Positions 1-8,651 of a stretch of 22,469 nt of DNA are shown here, one piece after another. A program made the translations under genes and the position numbers. Location of the stretch: positions 1-22,469 of the forward strand of contig CAYXUG010000035.1 of the NCBI GenBank assembly GCA_964468655.1, given 5' to 3'. The DNA is from CAYXUG01 sp964468655. GTDB taxonomy: Bacteria > Fidelibacterota > Marinisomatia > Marinisomatales > CAYXUG01. The notes under the pieces are model-generated. The model ran no database searches. It was not told where the DNA came from and saw nothing but the letters and a program-made list of their open reading frames with translations. How positions within the stretch are numbered: the stretch's first letter is position 1; each line of letters begins with the position of its first letter.

Positions 1-265
1 CCATGGCTTCTTTAACTCCCAAAACTGTAAACCATGTCTATGGTAAGACACTATTCTATAAAATATTTTCATTTTAGAACATTGGATTGATATAATCACA
101 TCCTTAAATTCGCCTTTTATATTTTCGAGCGTTTTCTATGAATAACATAAAACAATTTTTTGGCTGCACATTAAAATTAAAAAATAATCGGATTTAACAA
201 AAATGATTGCACCTCCAAATAATTTTATTTGAAGTTATTAATGAAATGATTGAGGAATTAAACGA
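1..265. other. Gene-free left edge, upstream region of serA
   Basis: AT-rich stretch with no supportable coding region. It holds one arm of a 16-bp inverted repeat (26-41) whose partner is at the other end of the window. A ribosome binding site for serA (GAGGA, 252-256) sits 9 nt before the ATG at 266. The promoter of the serA operon should be here, but I cannot single out a convincing -35/-10 pair in such AT-rich sequence. Confidence 0.6.
26..41. repeat. Left arm of 16-bp inverted repeat
   Basis: The bases tgtaaaccatgtctat at 26-41 are the exact reverse complement of 22428-22443. The match stops on both sides. The TGT...ACA form and the placement near both ends of the window resemble insertion-sequence terminal repeats, but no transposase is visible. 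The repeat is seen directly; a mobile-element origin is inference. Confidence 0.55.
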
Positions 266-1837
266 ATGAAAATTTTAATTACAGATCCTATTTCTGATAA
301 TGGTAAACAACTGTTAAAAGAATCTGGGCTGGATGTTCTTGACTTTGGAAATGCAGATAATTCAGAATATTCTATCCAAATTAAAGATGCTGACGGTTGG
401 ATTATCCGTAGCGGCACCAAAATCACCAGCGAATTTCTCGAAATGGCAGTAAACCTTAAAGTCATTGGTCGCGCCGGTGTGGGTGTGGATAATATCGATA
501 TACCGGCTGCCACGTTTCATGGGGTACTTGTAATGAATACACCTGCTGTAAATACAATTTCTGCTGCGGAACATACTATTGCTCTAATTTTGGCTTTAGC
601 AAGAAATGTCCATAAAGGATACACTTCACTGTCCCAGGGAAATTGGGACAGAAATAAATTAGTGGGTTCAGAGCTGAAAGGGAAAAAAGTTGGCATCGTT
701 GGGTTGGGTAAAATTGGGTCTGAAGTCATCAAACGGCTTCATTCATTTGGAATGGAAATCTTAGGGTACGACCCATACATCCAAAAAGATCATTATGAAT
801 ATGATTTTGTGGAATTTATGGAATTTGACGATTTGTGCAAAAATGCTGATATTATTTCAATTCACATTCCTAAGACAGAACAAACTGATGGAATTTTTAA
901 TACCGAAAAACTTAAACTGATGAAATCTACTGCCTTACTCATTAATTGTTCAAGGGGAGGAATCATTGTAGAAAAAGATTTGGTAAAAGCTTTAAATGAT
1001 GGGCTGATTGCAGGGGCTGCTATTGATGTATTCACTCAGGAACCACCAACAGACACGGATTTAATATCTGCAAAAAATCTGCTGTACACACCCCATCTTG
1101 GCGCATCCACGTTCGAAGCAAAAGAAGGTGTTTCAACATCAATATGTGAACAGATGAGGGATTTCCTATTAAACGGGAAAATTGAAAATGCATTGAATAT
1201 TCCAATCTCGGATTTTGCTCTTCTTCAGATGATGGAACCTTATTTAAACCTTGCAGATAAACTTGGTAAATTGCATTATCAACTTTCTAAGGGTCCCGCA
1301 AAAACAATTAAAATAGAAACCCTTGGATCATTGAAAGAAGTCAATCTCATAACATTATCATTTCTTAAAGGATTTCTCGAAAATATCCACGGCAGCACAG
1401 TCAATTTTGTGAATGCAATAAAGGTAGCAGAAACGCATGGAATTGAAATTCAGGAAACGTATAAACACGGAGAAAAAAATTATTCAAATCTTATTTCGAC
1501 TTCCGTAATAAATGGCGACAAATCCCTCGAAATAAGGGCTAGTTTATTTTCTGACCAGCACCCAAGAATTGTCTATTTTGACGGGTATCATTTTGATTTG
1601 AATCCAAAAGGCACACTCCTTTTAATTTACAACAATGATGTTCCGGGTGTTGTGGGTAAGGTTGGCGCTTTTTTGGGTGAACACAAAATTAATATTGCCA
1701 GTTATCATTTAAGTCGAAAAAATAAATCCGACATTGCTTTCGGAGTTGTTCAACTTGATTCAATGCTTGATGAATCTGCAATGAACCAATTAACTAATGT
1801 TAATGAAATTCAATCTGTTTTTCAGGTAAACTTGTAA
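266..1837 (+). CDS. serA: D-3-phosphoglycerate dehydrogenase
   Basis: Catalyses NAD-dependent oxidation of 3-phosphoglycerate to 3-phosphohydroxypyruvate, the first step of serine synthesis, in the cytoplasm. The 523-residue protein has the long form of the family: a split substrate-binding domain, a Rossmann NAD domain with GLGKIG at 146-151, the catalytic triad R230, E259 and H277 (in NCSRGG, TQEPP and TPHLGA contexts), an intervening domain (about 315-445), and a C-terminal ACT domain (about 450-523, NNDVPGVVGKVG) that in this family senses serine. The ATG at 266 has a GAGGA ribosome binding site 9 nt upstream. It is the first gene of a tight plus-strand run; only about 10 nt separate its stop from the likely real start of the NamZ gene. 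No serC is visible nearby. Confidence 0.95.
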   Translation: MKILITDPISDNGKQLLKESGLDVLDFGNADNSEYSIQIKDADGWIIRSGTKITSEFLEMAVNLKVIGRAGVGVDNIDIPAATFHGVLVMNTPAVNTISAAEHTIALILALARNVHKGYTSLSQGNWDRNKLVGSELKGKKVGIVGLGKIGSEVIKRLHSFGMEILGYDPYIQKDHYEYDFVEFMEFDDLCKNADIISIHIPKTEQTDGIFNTEKLKLMKSTALLINCSRGGIIVEKDLVKALNDGLIAGAAIDVFTQEPPTDTDLISAKNLLYTPHLGASTFEAKEGVSTSICEQMRDFLLNGKIENALNIPISDFALLQMMEPYLNLADKLGKLHYQLSKGPAKTIKIETLGSLKEVNLITLSFLKGFLENIHGSTVNFVNAIKVAETHGIEIQETYKHGEKNYSNLISTSVINGDKSLEIRASLFSDQHPRIVYFDGYHFDLNPKGTLLLIYNNDVPGVVGKVGAFLGEHKINIASYHLSRKNKSDIAFGVVQLDSMLDESAMNQLTNVNEIQSVFQVNL

Positions 1838-1847
1838 GAGAAATAAA

Positions 1848-3086
1848 ATTCCAAATCTTACTGTTTTTCTGACCTTAACTTCACTTCTTCTTTCTTCACT
1901 AATATTTCCGCAAAATACAGATCAAGTACTAACTGGTTTGGATAATCTTCTGGAAAATTATAGTTTTAAACTAGCAAATAAGAATATTGGATTGATTACC
2001 AATCATACCGGAATTGACAAATCAGGTTCTCCAAATTGGGAAATATTACAAACGATCACCGGGACCAAAATAAGTGCAATATTTTCACCGGAACACGGAT
2101 TCAGCGGAGCATTTGCTGCAGGCGAATCTGTATCCTATGAGTCCAATAAGCAAAATATCACATTTTACAGCTTGTACGGAAAAACCAGGAAACCGACCCC
2201 CCAGATGCTCGATAATATCGATATGCTCATTTATGATATTCAGGACATTGGTGTCAGATTTTATACCTACATTACAACACTGGGACTTGTATTGGAGGCG
2301 GCTGGTGAAATGAATATTCCTGTGATTATTCTTGATCGGGTTAATCCAATAAAAAGCAATGAAGTTTCCGGACCTGTTTTAAAGTCCCATTTCAAATCAT
2401 TTGTCGGATTTTACCCAATTCCTACTGTTTATGGTATGACGCCGGGAGAACTCGCACAAATGATAATCGGCGAAAAGTGGATTGATTCAAACCCTTTTTT
2501 AGAGGTAATAAAATTAATAAACTGGAAACACCAGCACTGGTTTGATGAAACAGAACTAAAATGGATCAATCCTTCTCCCAATATTCCTGACTTGGAGACA
2601 GCACTGATCTACCATGGACTGTGCCTTATTGAAGCGACAAATGTGTCTGAAGGACGAGGAACCGATAATCCTTTCAGATGGGTTGGAGCGCCGTGGATTA
2701 ATGGAGAAAAACTTTCCGAAAAATTAAATGGAGTTCAATTAAGCGGAGTCGAATTCAACCCGGTTCAATTTACTCCAATCAATCTTCCCGGTAAAGCAGT
2801 GAACCCAAAATATGAAAATGAACTGTGCCAAGGCATTTCAATTCATATCACTAATAGAAATATTTATGACAGCATAAAAACCGGGGTTTCAATTTTAACA
2901 GAAATTTATTCTTTGCATCCGGATAATTTTGAACTAAATCAAAATCGGATGAACCAGCTATGGGGATCTGATTATTTAGCAAATTCTCTAAAGGATGGTT
3001 TAGGTTTCGCTACGATTTGTAAAAGCTATCTTCAAGATTTAGAGCAATTTGAAAAACTAAGATCAAAATACCTGTTATATGAGTAA
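1848..3086 (+). CDS. namZ: Exo-beta-N-acetylmuramidase NamZ family (DUF1343), secreted; non-canonical start
   Basis: NamZ-type (formerly YbbC, DUF1343) enzymes release N-acetylmuramic acid from the non-reducing end of peptidoglycan glycans. Family motifs are clear: GLITNHTG, FSPEHGFSG, YDIQDIGVRFYTY, LDRVNPI, YGMTPGELA and SEGRGTDNPFRWVGAPWI. The first ATG/GTG/TTG in frame is a TTG at 1938, giving 382 residues. The open frame extends upstream to 1830, just after an in-frame TAA at 1827, and encodes a hydrophobic export signal (LTVFLTLTSLLLSSLIFPQ) followed by the conserved family opening VLTGLDNLL. The true start is therefore upstream of 1938. An ATT at 1848, 7 nt after AAGAG, is my best guess (412 residues); a CTG at 1869 or an unseen sequence error are alternatives. 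The stop overlaps the next gene by one base (TAATG). Function is confident, the start is not. Confidence 0.88.
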   Translation: MPNLTVFLTLTSLLLSSLIFPQNTDQVLTGLDNLLENYSFKLANKNIGLITNHTGIDKSGSPNWEILQTITGTKISAIFSPEHGFSGAFAAGESVSYESNKQNITFYSLYGKTRKPTPQMLDNIDMLIYDIQDIGVRFYTYITTLGLVLEAAGEMNIPVIILDRVNPIKSNEVSGPVLKSHFKSFVGFYPIPTVYGMTPGELAQMIIGEKWIDSNPFLEVIKLINWKHQHWFDETELKWINPSPNIPDLETALIYHGLCLIEATNVSEGRGTDNPFRWVGAPWINGEKLSEKLNGVQLSGVEFNPVQFTPINLPGKAVNPKYENELCQGISIHITNRNIYDSIKTGVSILTEIYSLHPDNFELNQNRMNQLWGSDYLANSLKDGLGFATICKSYLQDLEQFEKLRSKYLLYE

Positions 3087-4558
3087 TGATAGTTAAAACA
3101 GTCACGAGATATATTTCTTTTTTTCTGTTTCTGATGCACTTTTCGTGTATTCATTACAATCCCTTCGCCTCTATTATACTGGACAGGGGAAAAAAGGAAA
3201 TTGCCCTCCAAATAAATACGTTAATTGATGGAACCGATCCCAACCTGAATGTGGGTATTAAAATTTTCAATCTTAGCACAGGAGACGTTTTATACGAAAA
3301 GAACAATCAAAATCGGTACACTCCTGCAAGCAATGTAAAACTATTTACGGCAGCCGCTGCTCTCTATTACCTCGGACCTTATTTCAGATACAGTACCGCC
3401 CTATTCACAGATGCAGAAAGAGAATCTTCTTCAGCTAATAATTTGTATATCAAAGCAAATGGCGATCCTGATTTTACCAAACACGATTTGGGGAAGCTTA
3501 TTGCCGATTTGAAATATTTGGGCATTTCAGAGATAGCTGGAAACCTTATCATCGATAATTCGGAATTTGACTCCGTGTACCAAGGTCCCGGTTGGACGTG
3601 GGATGAAGGCGCATGGTGGTATTCCGCACAAATTGATGCAATGACATTAAACGATAATTGCGTTCAAGTCCTAGTAAAACCCGGAAAGATTCTCAATGCA
3701 CCACCTAAACTTTTCTTTAATCCGTCCACTGAATTTGTATCAATTAATAATTCTGCTATCACTACTGTTGTCGAAGATACGTTGAATCCGTTAAAAGTTG
3801 AAAGAAGGTGGCAGACACGTGAAAATATCATTGATGTTTCCGGAACCCTTGGAATGAAAAGTCCGCTTCGCACTTTCACCATCAGTATTGATGATCCGGC
3901 GTTTTACACAGGTTTTCGGTTTAAGGAGATGCTGAATCATCATTCCATCTCATTCTCCGGTGAAGTGTTATTGGATACAGTTCCAGATGGTGCCATAGAA
4001 CTTGCTGAAGTGGAATCGGAACCGTTATACATTTCCTTAATAAAATTGTTGAAGAATTCACACAATCTAACTGGCGAACTTTTGGTTAAGAAAATGGGTG
4101 CAGTGACAGATACACTGCCCGGTACCTGGGAAAATGGAATGAGAGCCATAAAAACTTTTATCAATGATGAAGTAGGTATTGATACCTCCTCCCTTGTGCT
4201 TGTAGATGGATCCGGACTGTCACGATATAATCTTTTGAGTCCTGCACAAATTGTTGATTTGCTGGTCCATGTATACAATGACTTTAAGATTTTTCCTGAA
4301 TTCTTATCTTTACTGGCTATTGGTGGCGCCGATGGGTCTCTTGAAAAAAGGATGTTTACTGAAGAATTGTATCTAAAAACACGGGCTAAAACAGGGTCTT
4401 TGAATGGAGTCAGTTCTCTCTCCGGCTACACCGTTACATCAGATAATGATATTGTTGCATTCTCCATCATGATGAATGGATTTGTTGGGAATCACACTGT
4501 TTACAGAGAATTACAAGATAAAATCGTCAGCGCGATTACGCAATATTCCAGTCACTAA
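3086..4558 (+). CDS. dacB: D-alanyl-D-alanine carboxypeptidase/endopeptidase, PBP4 family (peptidase S13)
   Basis: Periplasmic penicillin-binding protein that trims or cleaves peptidoglycan stem peptides. All three serine-acylase motifs are present in the 490-residue product: S82-N-V-K85 with the catalytic serine in TPASNVKLFTAAAAL, S325-H-N327, and K435-T-G437 in RAKTGSLNG. A large insertion between the first two motifs (about 100-300) is the hallmark of class C PBP4. The N-terminus has a hydrophobic segment (about 9-20) ending in a cysteine at 21, but HFSC is a poor lipobox, so a lipid anchor is uncertain. The ATG shares one base with the NamZ stop codon, implying coupled translation and a shared role in cell-wall turnover. 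Confidence 0.92.
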   Translation: MIVKTVTRYISFFLFLMHFSCIHYNPFASIILDRGKKEIALQINTLIDGTDPNLNVGIKIFNLSTGDVLYEKNNQNRYTPASNVKLFTAAAALYYLGPYFRYSTALFTDAERESSSANNLYIKANGDPDFTKHDLGKLIADLKYLGISEIAGNLIIDNSEFDSVYQGPGWTWDEGAWWYSAQIDAMTLNDNCVQVLVKPGKILNAPPKLFFNPSTEFVSINNSAITTVVEDTLNPLKVERRWQTRENIIDVSGTLGMKSPLRTFTISIDDPAFYTGFRFKEMLNHHSISFSGEVLLDTVPDGAIELAEVESEPLYISLIKLLKNSHNLTGELLVKKMGAVTDTLPGTWENGMRAIKTFINDEVGIDTSSLVLVDGSGLSRYNLLSPAQIVDLLVHVYNDFKIFPEFLSLLAIGGADGSLEKRMFTEELYLKTRAKTGSLNGVSSLSGYTVTSDNDIVAFSIMMNGFVGNHTVYRELQDKIVSAITQYSSH

Positions 4559-4576
4559 GTGTAACCACTTTAAAGT

Positions 4577-5695
4577 GTGAATCAGAAAAGATTACTCTCA
4601 GTTGATGCACTCCGGGGCTTGGCTATAGCAGGAATGATTCTCGTAAATACACCCGGAAGCTGGGCATTTATTTATCCTCCACTGAAACACGCCAAATGGA
4701 ACGGATGTACTCCCACTGATGTCATTTTTCCGCTATTCCTTTTTATTGTTGGGATGTCTATTTCACTGTCTATGAATAAACTGAAAAACGGCTCAATTTC
4801 TATGTCATCAGTTTTGCCAAAAATCATTCCCCGCACTGCGATCATTTTTGGTCTCGGTTTATTTTTGTCTGCGTTTCCGTTTGATGAGAGTTTTTCAAAT
4901 CTTCGTATCATGGGAGTTCTTCAAAGAATTGCTCTTTGTTACTGTGCCGGTTCCTTTATTTATCTGTTTACCAGCTACAAATTGAGGATTTTATTTATCC
5001 CAGGAATTCTAATAGCTTATTCAATTGCATTAATAAGTTTCACATTCCCGGATGGATTTGGTAACAGTCTCTCAATGAACGAAAACCTTGTCAGGTATAT
5101 TGATTTGTTTATTCTTGGTGAAAATCACATGTATCAAGTGAGCGGGGTACCATTTGATCCTGAAGGATTGCTTTCAACTTTTCCGGCAATTACCACTACT
5201 TTGTTGGGATCGCTTGTAGGAGACTTTATTATATCAAAAAGATCACTCAGTGAAAAAAGACAGGTGTTTTTTATTTCCGGATTGATTGGAATATTCGCCG
5301 GTTTAATACTCAATATCTGGTTTCCCCTAAACAAACAGCTTTGGAGTTCTTCTTTTGTTCTTTATTCAGCCGGCTGGGGTTTGGTGATACTATCGTTTTT
5401 CACCTGGCTTGTTGAGGAAAGAAAGAATGAAAAATGGGTTATGCCGTGTATCATTATCGGAAGCAATCCTCTCTTTATTTTTGTAGCATCAAGTTTGGTA
5501 GTTCGAATAATAACACGGATTGAAATCCAAACTGTTGACAGTGGAACATCTCTTTACACCTTTATTTACACCCATCTCTTTGCCTCATGGGCAGGAAATT
5601 TAAACGGCTCCCTCCTCTTTGCTGTATCGTGGATATTAATTTGGTTTGGAATTGCTGAAGTGCTTTACAGGAAAAAAATATTTATTAAGATTTAA
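4577..5695 (+). CDS. nagX: NagX-type membrane N-acetyltransferase family (DUF5009, HGSNAT-like)
   Basis: Polytopic inner-membrane protein of 372 residues with about ten hydrophobic segments. The N-terminus (SVDALRGLAIAGMILVN, then TPTDVIFPLFLFIVGMS) is the signature of the NagX/HGSNAT-like branch of membrane acyltransferases. Relatives move an acetyl group across the membrane onto amino sugars or are linked to N-acetylglucosamine use. Placed 18 nt after the PBP4 gene and downstream of NamZ, it probably acts on amino sugars released from peptidoglycan; the exact substrate is inference. The start is a GTG at 4577; no better start precedes it. The stop lies only 8 bp from the stop of the convergent redoxin gene. 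Confidence 0.85.
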   Translation: MNQKRLLSVDALRGLAIAGMILVNTPGSWAFIYPPLKHAKWNGCTPTDVIFPLFLFIVGMSISLSMNKLKNGSISMSSVLPKIIPRTAIIFGLGLFLSAFPFDESFSNLRIMGVLQRIALCYCAGSFIYLFTSYKLRILFIPGILIAYSIALISFTFPDGFGNSLSMNENLVRYIDLFILGENHMYQVSGVPFDPEGLLSTFPAITTTLLGSLVGDFIISKRSLSEKRQVFFISGLIGIFAGLILNIWFPLNKQLWSSSFVLYSAGWGLVILSFFTWLVEERKNEKWVMPCIIIGSNPLFIFVASSLVVRIITRIEIQTVDSGTSLYTFIYTHLFASWAGNLNGSLLFAVSWILIWFGIAEVLYRKKIFIKI

Positions 5696-5703
5696 ACTTT
5701 AGA

Positions 5704-6228
5704 CTAAAGCCAGTTGGTGCAGTCAAGTTTTTCCAGTAATTCCCTGTCGCCGAACTGAAAAGCATTTCTCCCTAGTTTAATCCACTTTATTGACAGATCA
5801 TTCTTCACTACAAAAATGGTAGGGAAAATTTCCTCCCCATTCATTGCAATTCCCAGTGAATTAGCAATTTTCAATTTTTTATCTTCAATAAATGGGGATT
5901 GGAATTCTGTTATTACTCCAGCATCATAGATGGATTCTACCGGTCCCGGAGTCAATACGAGGAAAGAAATATTGCATTTACTGAATTCTTCCATTTGTTC
6001 ATTGATGCGGACAAGCTGTGATTGACACACAGGACAGTCAGGCGCTTTCATGGAAATAATCACAACTGTTTTCTTTCGTGCCAATTGACGAATGTTTATT
6101 CGTTTTCCATCGACAGTTCTAACAATTCGGGGAAATTTTAGCGATTTTTCTCCAATCCGTTCACATCCCATAAAAACAAACAACAAAATTAACATTGACA
6201 GTTTTGCCGCAAATGATTGTGATTTCAT
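5704..6228 (-). CDS. Lipid-anchored thioredoxin-like (redoxin/AhpC-TSA) protein
   Basis: Short predicted lipoprotein of about 174 residues. A hydrophobic signal ends in the lipobox FMGC (anchor cysteine near residue 22). A thioredoxin-fold domain follows, with a CPVC redox pair (near residues 65 and 68, in KAPDCPVCQSQL). The C-terminal strand has IFPTIFVV, matching the cis-proline region of the fold. It likely acts as a periplasmic disulfide reductase or peroxiredoxin-like protein; the partner is unknown. A TTG at 6231 would add one residue, but the ATG at 6228 is more natural. It is the last gene of a minus-strand operon, with a 10-13 nt gap from the YwaF-like gene upstream. Confidence 0.82.
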   Translation of the reverse strand: MKSQSFAAKLSMLILLFVFMGCERIGEKSLKFPRIVRTVDGKRINIRQLARKKTVVIISMKAPDCPVCQSQLVRINEQMEEFSKCNISFLVLTPGPVESIYDAGVITEFQSPFIEDKKLKIANSLGIAMNGEEIFPTIFVVKNDLSIKWIKLGRNAFQFGDRELLEKLDCTNWL

Positions 6229-6241
6229 CAATAATTAAGAA

Positions 6242-6973
6242 CTACGATTTCTTGAATTTCTGCCAGATGTGTACCGGAAGGTATGCCAGACTGAAATGGG
6301 CAAGAGCTACAAATTCGCCCGTTAAAATGTACCAGGGCCACGGACCCATATAATCCAACAGTGATGCCGATGGAGGTTTTCCGCATATCCAGAAATAGTT
6401 GGCATCAAGAATCAAATTTACCGGAATGGTGATGAGCAAAAATAAATTCAAAGCAATAAACCCCCTCCACAGACTTTTCAATGTTGGAACCATTTTATAA
6501 ACCACAGTTGCATAAATTAAGGCAACAATCATTAATTGATGAGACAGCCAGAACCGGATAAAATGGTAGTGCGGAAATGCCTCCTTAATGTCCGGTGTTA
6601 AAACTCCCTGCAGCATACCTGATAATCCCCAGAAAAACAGAATCTCATACATTCTGTAATTTTTATTTAACATTACAATGGGCAGTGCAAGATTTGCAAA
6701 CCGACACAAATGGAACGGCAGATGGAGTTCTTTCTGAAAGGAACCTCCGATCATTTCTAAAATGGGCCAGCTTAGGTAACTCAGCATTACAGTTATTCCT
6801 AAAATCGCTCCAATCCTATCCTGGACTTTTGGAGATAATTTCCTCGCATAAAGTGGTAACCAAATGACTAGGATTGTAAAAAGTAACAGGGATACAACAT
6901 GTGGAGTGCCGTACAGTTGAAATTGATTGTATGTGTTGAGATAGGTATTGACTGCTTCTCGCATGGAAATCAT
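6242..6973 (-). CDS. YwaF/TMEM164-family integral membrane protein (TIGR02206 type)
   Basis: Membrane protein of 243 residues with about six or seven hydrophobic segments. Motifs I recognise from the YwaF/TMEM164 family are LPFHLCR, a GMLQGVLTPDI-FPHYHF stretch, NYFWICGKP and LLDYMGPWPWY near the C-terminus. Bacterial members are mostly uncharacterised; the human relative TMEM164 has been described as an acyltransferase acting on ether phospholipids through a conserved cysteine. Whether the cysteine in HLCR plays that part here is inference. The ATG at 6973 is 3 nt from the amidohydrolase stop; an in-frame ATG at 6964 is an alternative. It shares a transcription unit with the amidohydrolase and redoxin genes. 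Confidence 0.85.
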   Translation of the reverse strand: MISMREAVNTYLNTYNQFQLYGTPHVVSLLLFTILVIWLPLYARKLSPKVQDRIGAILGITVMLSYLSWPILEMIGGSFQKELHLPFHLCRFANLALPIVMLNKNYRMYEILFFWGLSGMLQGVLTPDIKEAFPHYHFIRFWLSHQLMIVALIYATVVYKMVPTLKSLWRGFIALNLFLLITIPVNLILDANYFWICGKPPSASLLDYMGPWPWYILTGEFVALAHFSLAYLPVHIWQKFKKS

Positions 6974-6976
6974 TCT

Positions 6977-8647
6977 CTATTCTTGAGCAATAAACTGATC
7001 AATTCCATCCGTCACAGTTCGCACCACGTTTACATCTTTGATGGTAATGGGATCGATTTCAAATAAATCTTCGGACAGGACAACAAAATCTGCCAGTTTA
7101 CCTTTTTCGAGTGTTCCCAGAATTTCTTCCTGAAATCCGGCATAAGCAGCGCCGACTGTGTAAGCTATGAGGGCATCTTCCAACGAAATTTTCTGTTCAG
7201 GATACCATCCTCCCGGATTTTTTCCATCCAGCGTTTCCCGGGTGACAGCGGCGTGAATGCCTTTTAACGGTGACATGGGGGCAACTGTCCAATCGGAACC
7301 GAATGCAAGGGTGACTCCTCCGTCCAAAAGAGATTTATTGGCATAGCTTGTTTTAAGCAACTCATCATCCATCCTTTTCCGTGCCCATCTTCCGTCATCA
7401 ATCAAATGATACGGCTGCATGGATGCGATTACATTTAATTTTCCCATTTTATTTACAGCATCCGGTGAAAGGTGCTGGGCATGTTCAATTCTAAACCGCC
7501 TGTCTTTTAATCCATTTTTTTCAGTAACAATTTTGTATTGAGCCAAAATCCAATCGTTTGCTCTATCTCCTATGGCGTGCATAGCAAACTGAATTCCTTT
7601 ATCATCGCCCTTTAAGTACATTTTTTTTACATTTGTTGAATCTGTTAAAACAAGCAATCCTGAAGTGGATGGATCGTCCCTGTACGGCTCATGCATCCAC
7701 GCAGTTCTGGAGCCGAGGGAACCATCAACCATTGCTTTAACACCGCCCCATTTTACCCAGTTATCACCTTTACCTTTGGATTCGATTAAATCCAGTAATT
7801 TTTCAAAATTTGTGTACCAGACATATGCATTGATTCTCGTTTTAACCTCTCCCCTTTTATTTGCTTTTCTATAAATTTTCAGATCATCCCACGTACACAT
7901 ATCATGAACCTGGGTAATTCCCTGCGAAGCGGCAAATTCCATGGCTCTCGAAAGCGCTTCAAATTTTTCATCATCAGTTGGCTCTGGAATGAAATTGCGA
8001 ACAAGTTTCTGCGCTTTATCTTTTAATATTCCCGTGGGTTCTTCACTTTCGTTCCGAATAATTAATCCTCCCGGAGGATCGGGAGTATCAGAAAAAACTC
8101 CGGCAAGTTCCAACGCTTTGGAATTAGCCAATCCCATATGACCATCCAGCCGGTGGAGGTAAACAGGATTATCTTGAGTGACACTATCTATCCACGTTTT
8201 TGACGGCAGTTCTCCTCCCCAACTTTCGTGGTCCCAGTCACCACCTAAAATCCATCTGCCGTCATTAACACTTTCAGCATAATCTTTTATACCGGAAATA
8301 AAGTTTTCTTTACTCTTTGCTTTCCTCAGATTCAATTGAGTCAGTTGAAATCCACCGCTTAAAAAGTGGGTATGAGCATCAATAAGTCCGGGAACAACAA
8401 ATTCTCCCTCCAGATCAATTTTTTCAATTTCGGGGGAATCATATTTATTCAGCAAATCATTTGATCCAATCTCAACTATTTTGTTACCATTAATTACTAT
8501 TGCTTCTGCTTTTTGGGCATTCAGGACTCCCGTCCAGATATTTCCGTTAAAATAAATCTTTTCAGGGTTTTGTTGTTTTCGGAGTGTCATAATTCCAAAA
8601 ATGAGAATGCTAATTGCAAGAAGGACATAGAGCCGAACCTTATTCAA
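6977..8647 (-). CDS. YtcJ-like amidohydrolase, membrane-anchored (Amidohydro_3)
   Basis: Metal-dependent hydrolase of the amidohydrolase superfamily, 556 residues. Expected metal and active-site positions are visible: H92 and H94 in DAHTHF, K304 in GGVKAMVDGS (candidate carboxylated lysine), H357 in MHAIGDRAND, H389 in RIEHAQH and D452 in FGSDW. The C-terminus closes the composite beta domain (GTLEKGKLADFVVL). A hydrophobic N-terminal helix (about 6-20) predicts export or a membrane anchor. YtcJ relatives are usually of unknown substrate; amides or carbamates are possible, and I cannot name one. It starts about 4 nt after the upstream reductase stop, so the two are very likely co-transcribed. 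Confidence 0.9.
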   Translation of the reverse strand: MNKVRLYVLLAISILIFGIMTLRKQQNPEKIYFNGNIWTGVLNAQKAEAIVINGNKIVEIGSNDLLNKYDSPEIEKIDLEGEFVVPGLIDAHTHFLSGGFQLTQLNLRKAKSKENFISGIKDYAESVNDGRWILGGDWDHESWGGELPSKTWIDSVTQDNPVYLHRLDGHMGLANSKALELAGVFSDTPDPPGGLIIRNESEEPTGILKDKAQKLVRNFIPEPTDDEKFEALSRAMEFAASQGITQVHDMCTWDDLKIYRKANKRGEVKTRINAYVWYTNFEKLLDLIESKGKGDNWVKWGGVKAMVDGSLGSRTAWMHEPYRDDPSTSGLLVLTDSTNVKKMYLKGDDKGIQFAMHAIGDRANDWILAQYKIVTEKNGLKDRRFRIEHAQHLSPDAVNKMGKLNVIASMQPYHLIDDGRWARKRMDDELLKTSYANKSLLDGGVTLAFGSDWTVAPMSPLKGIHAAVTRETLDGKNPGGWYPEQKISLEDALIAYTVGAAYAGFQEEILGTLEKGKLADFVVLSEDLFEIDPITIKDVNVVRTVTDGIDQFIAQE

Positions 8648-8651
8648 TCCG

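Noticed and set aside
1938..3086. TTG at 1938 as the NamZ start
   Set aside because: It removes the signal peptide and the conserved family opening that are encoded in the same open frame just upstream.
5696..5710. Possible bidirectional terminator between convergent nagX and redoxin genes
   Set aside because: The only symmetry is a short cttta-gac-taaag stem that overlaps the redoxin stop codon, with no T-tract; too weak to call.
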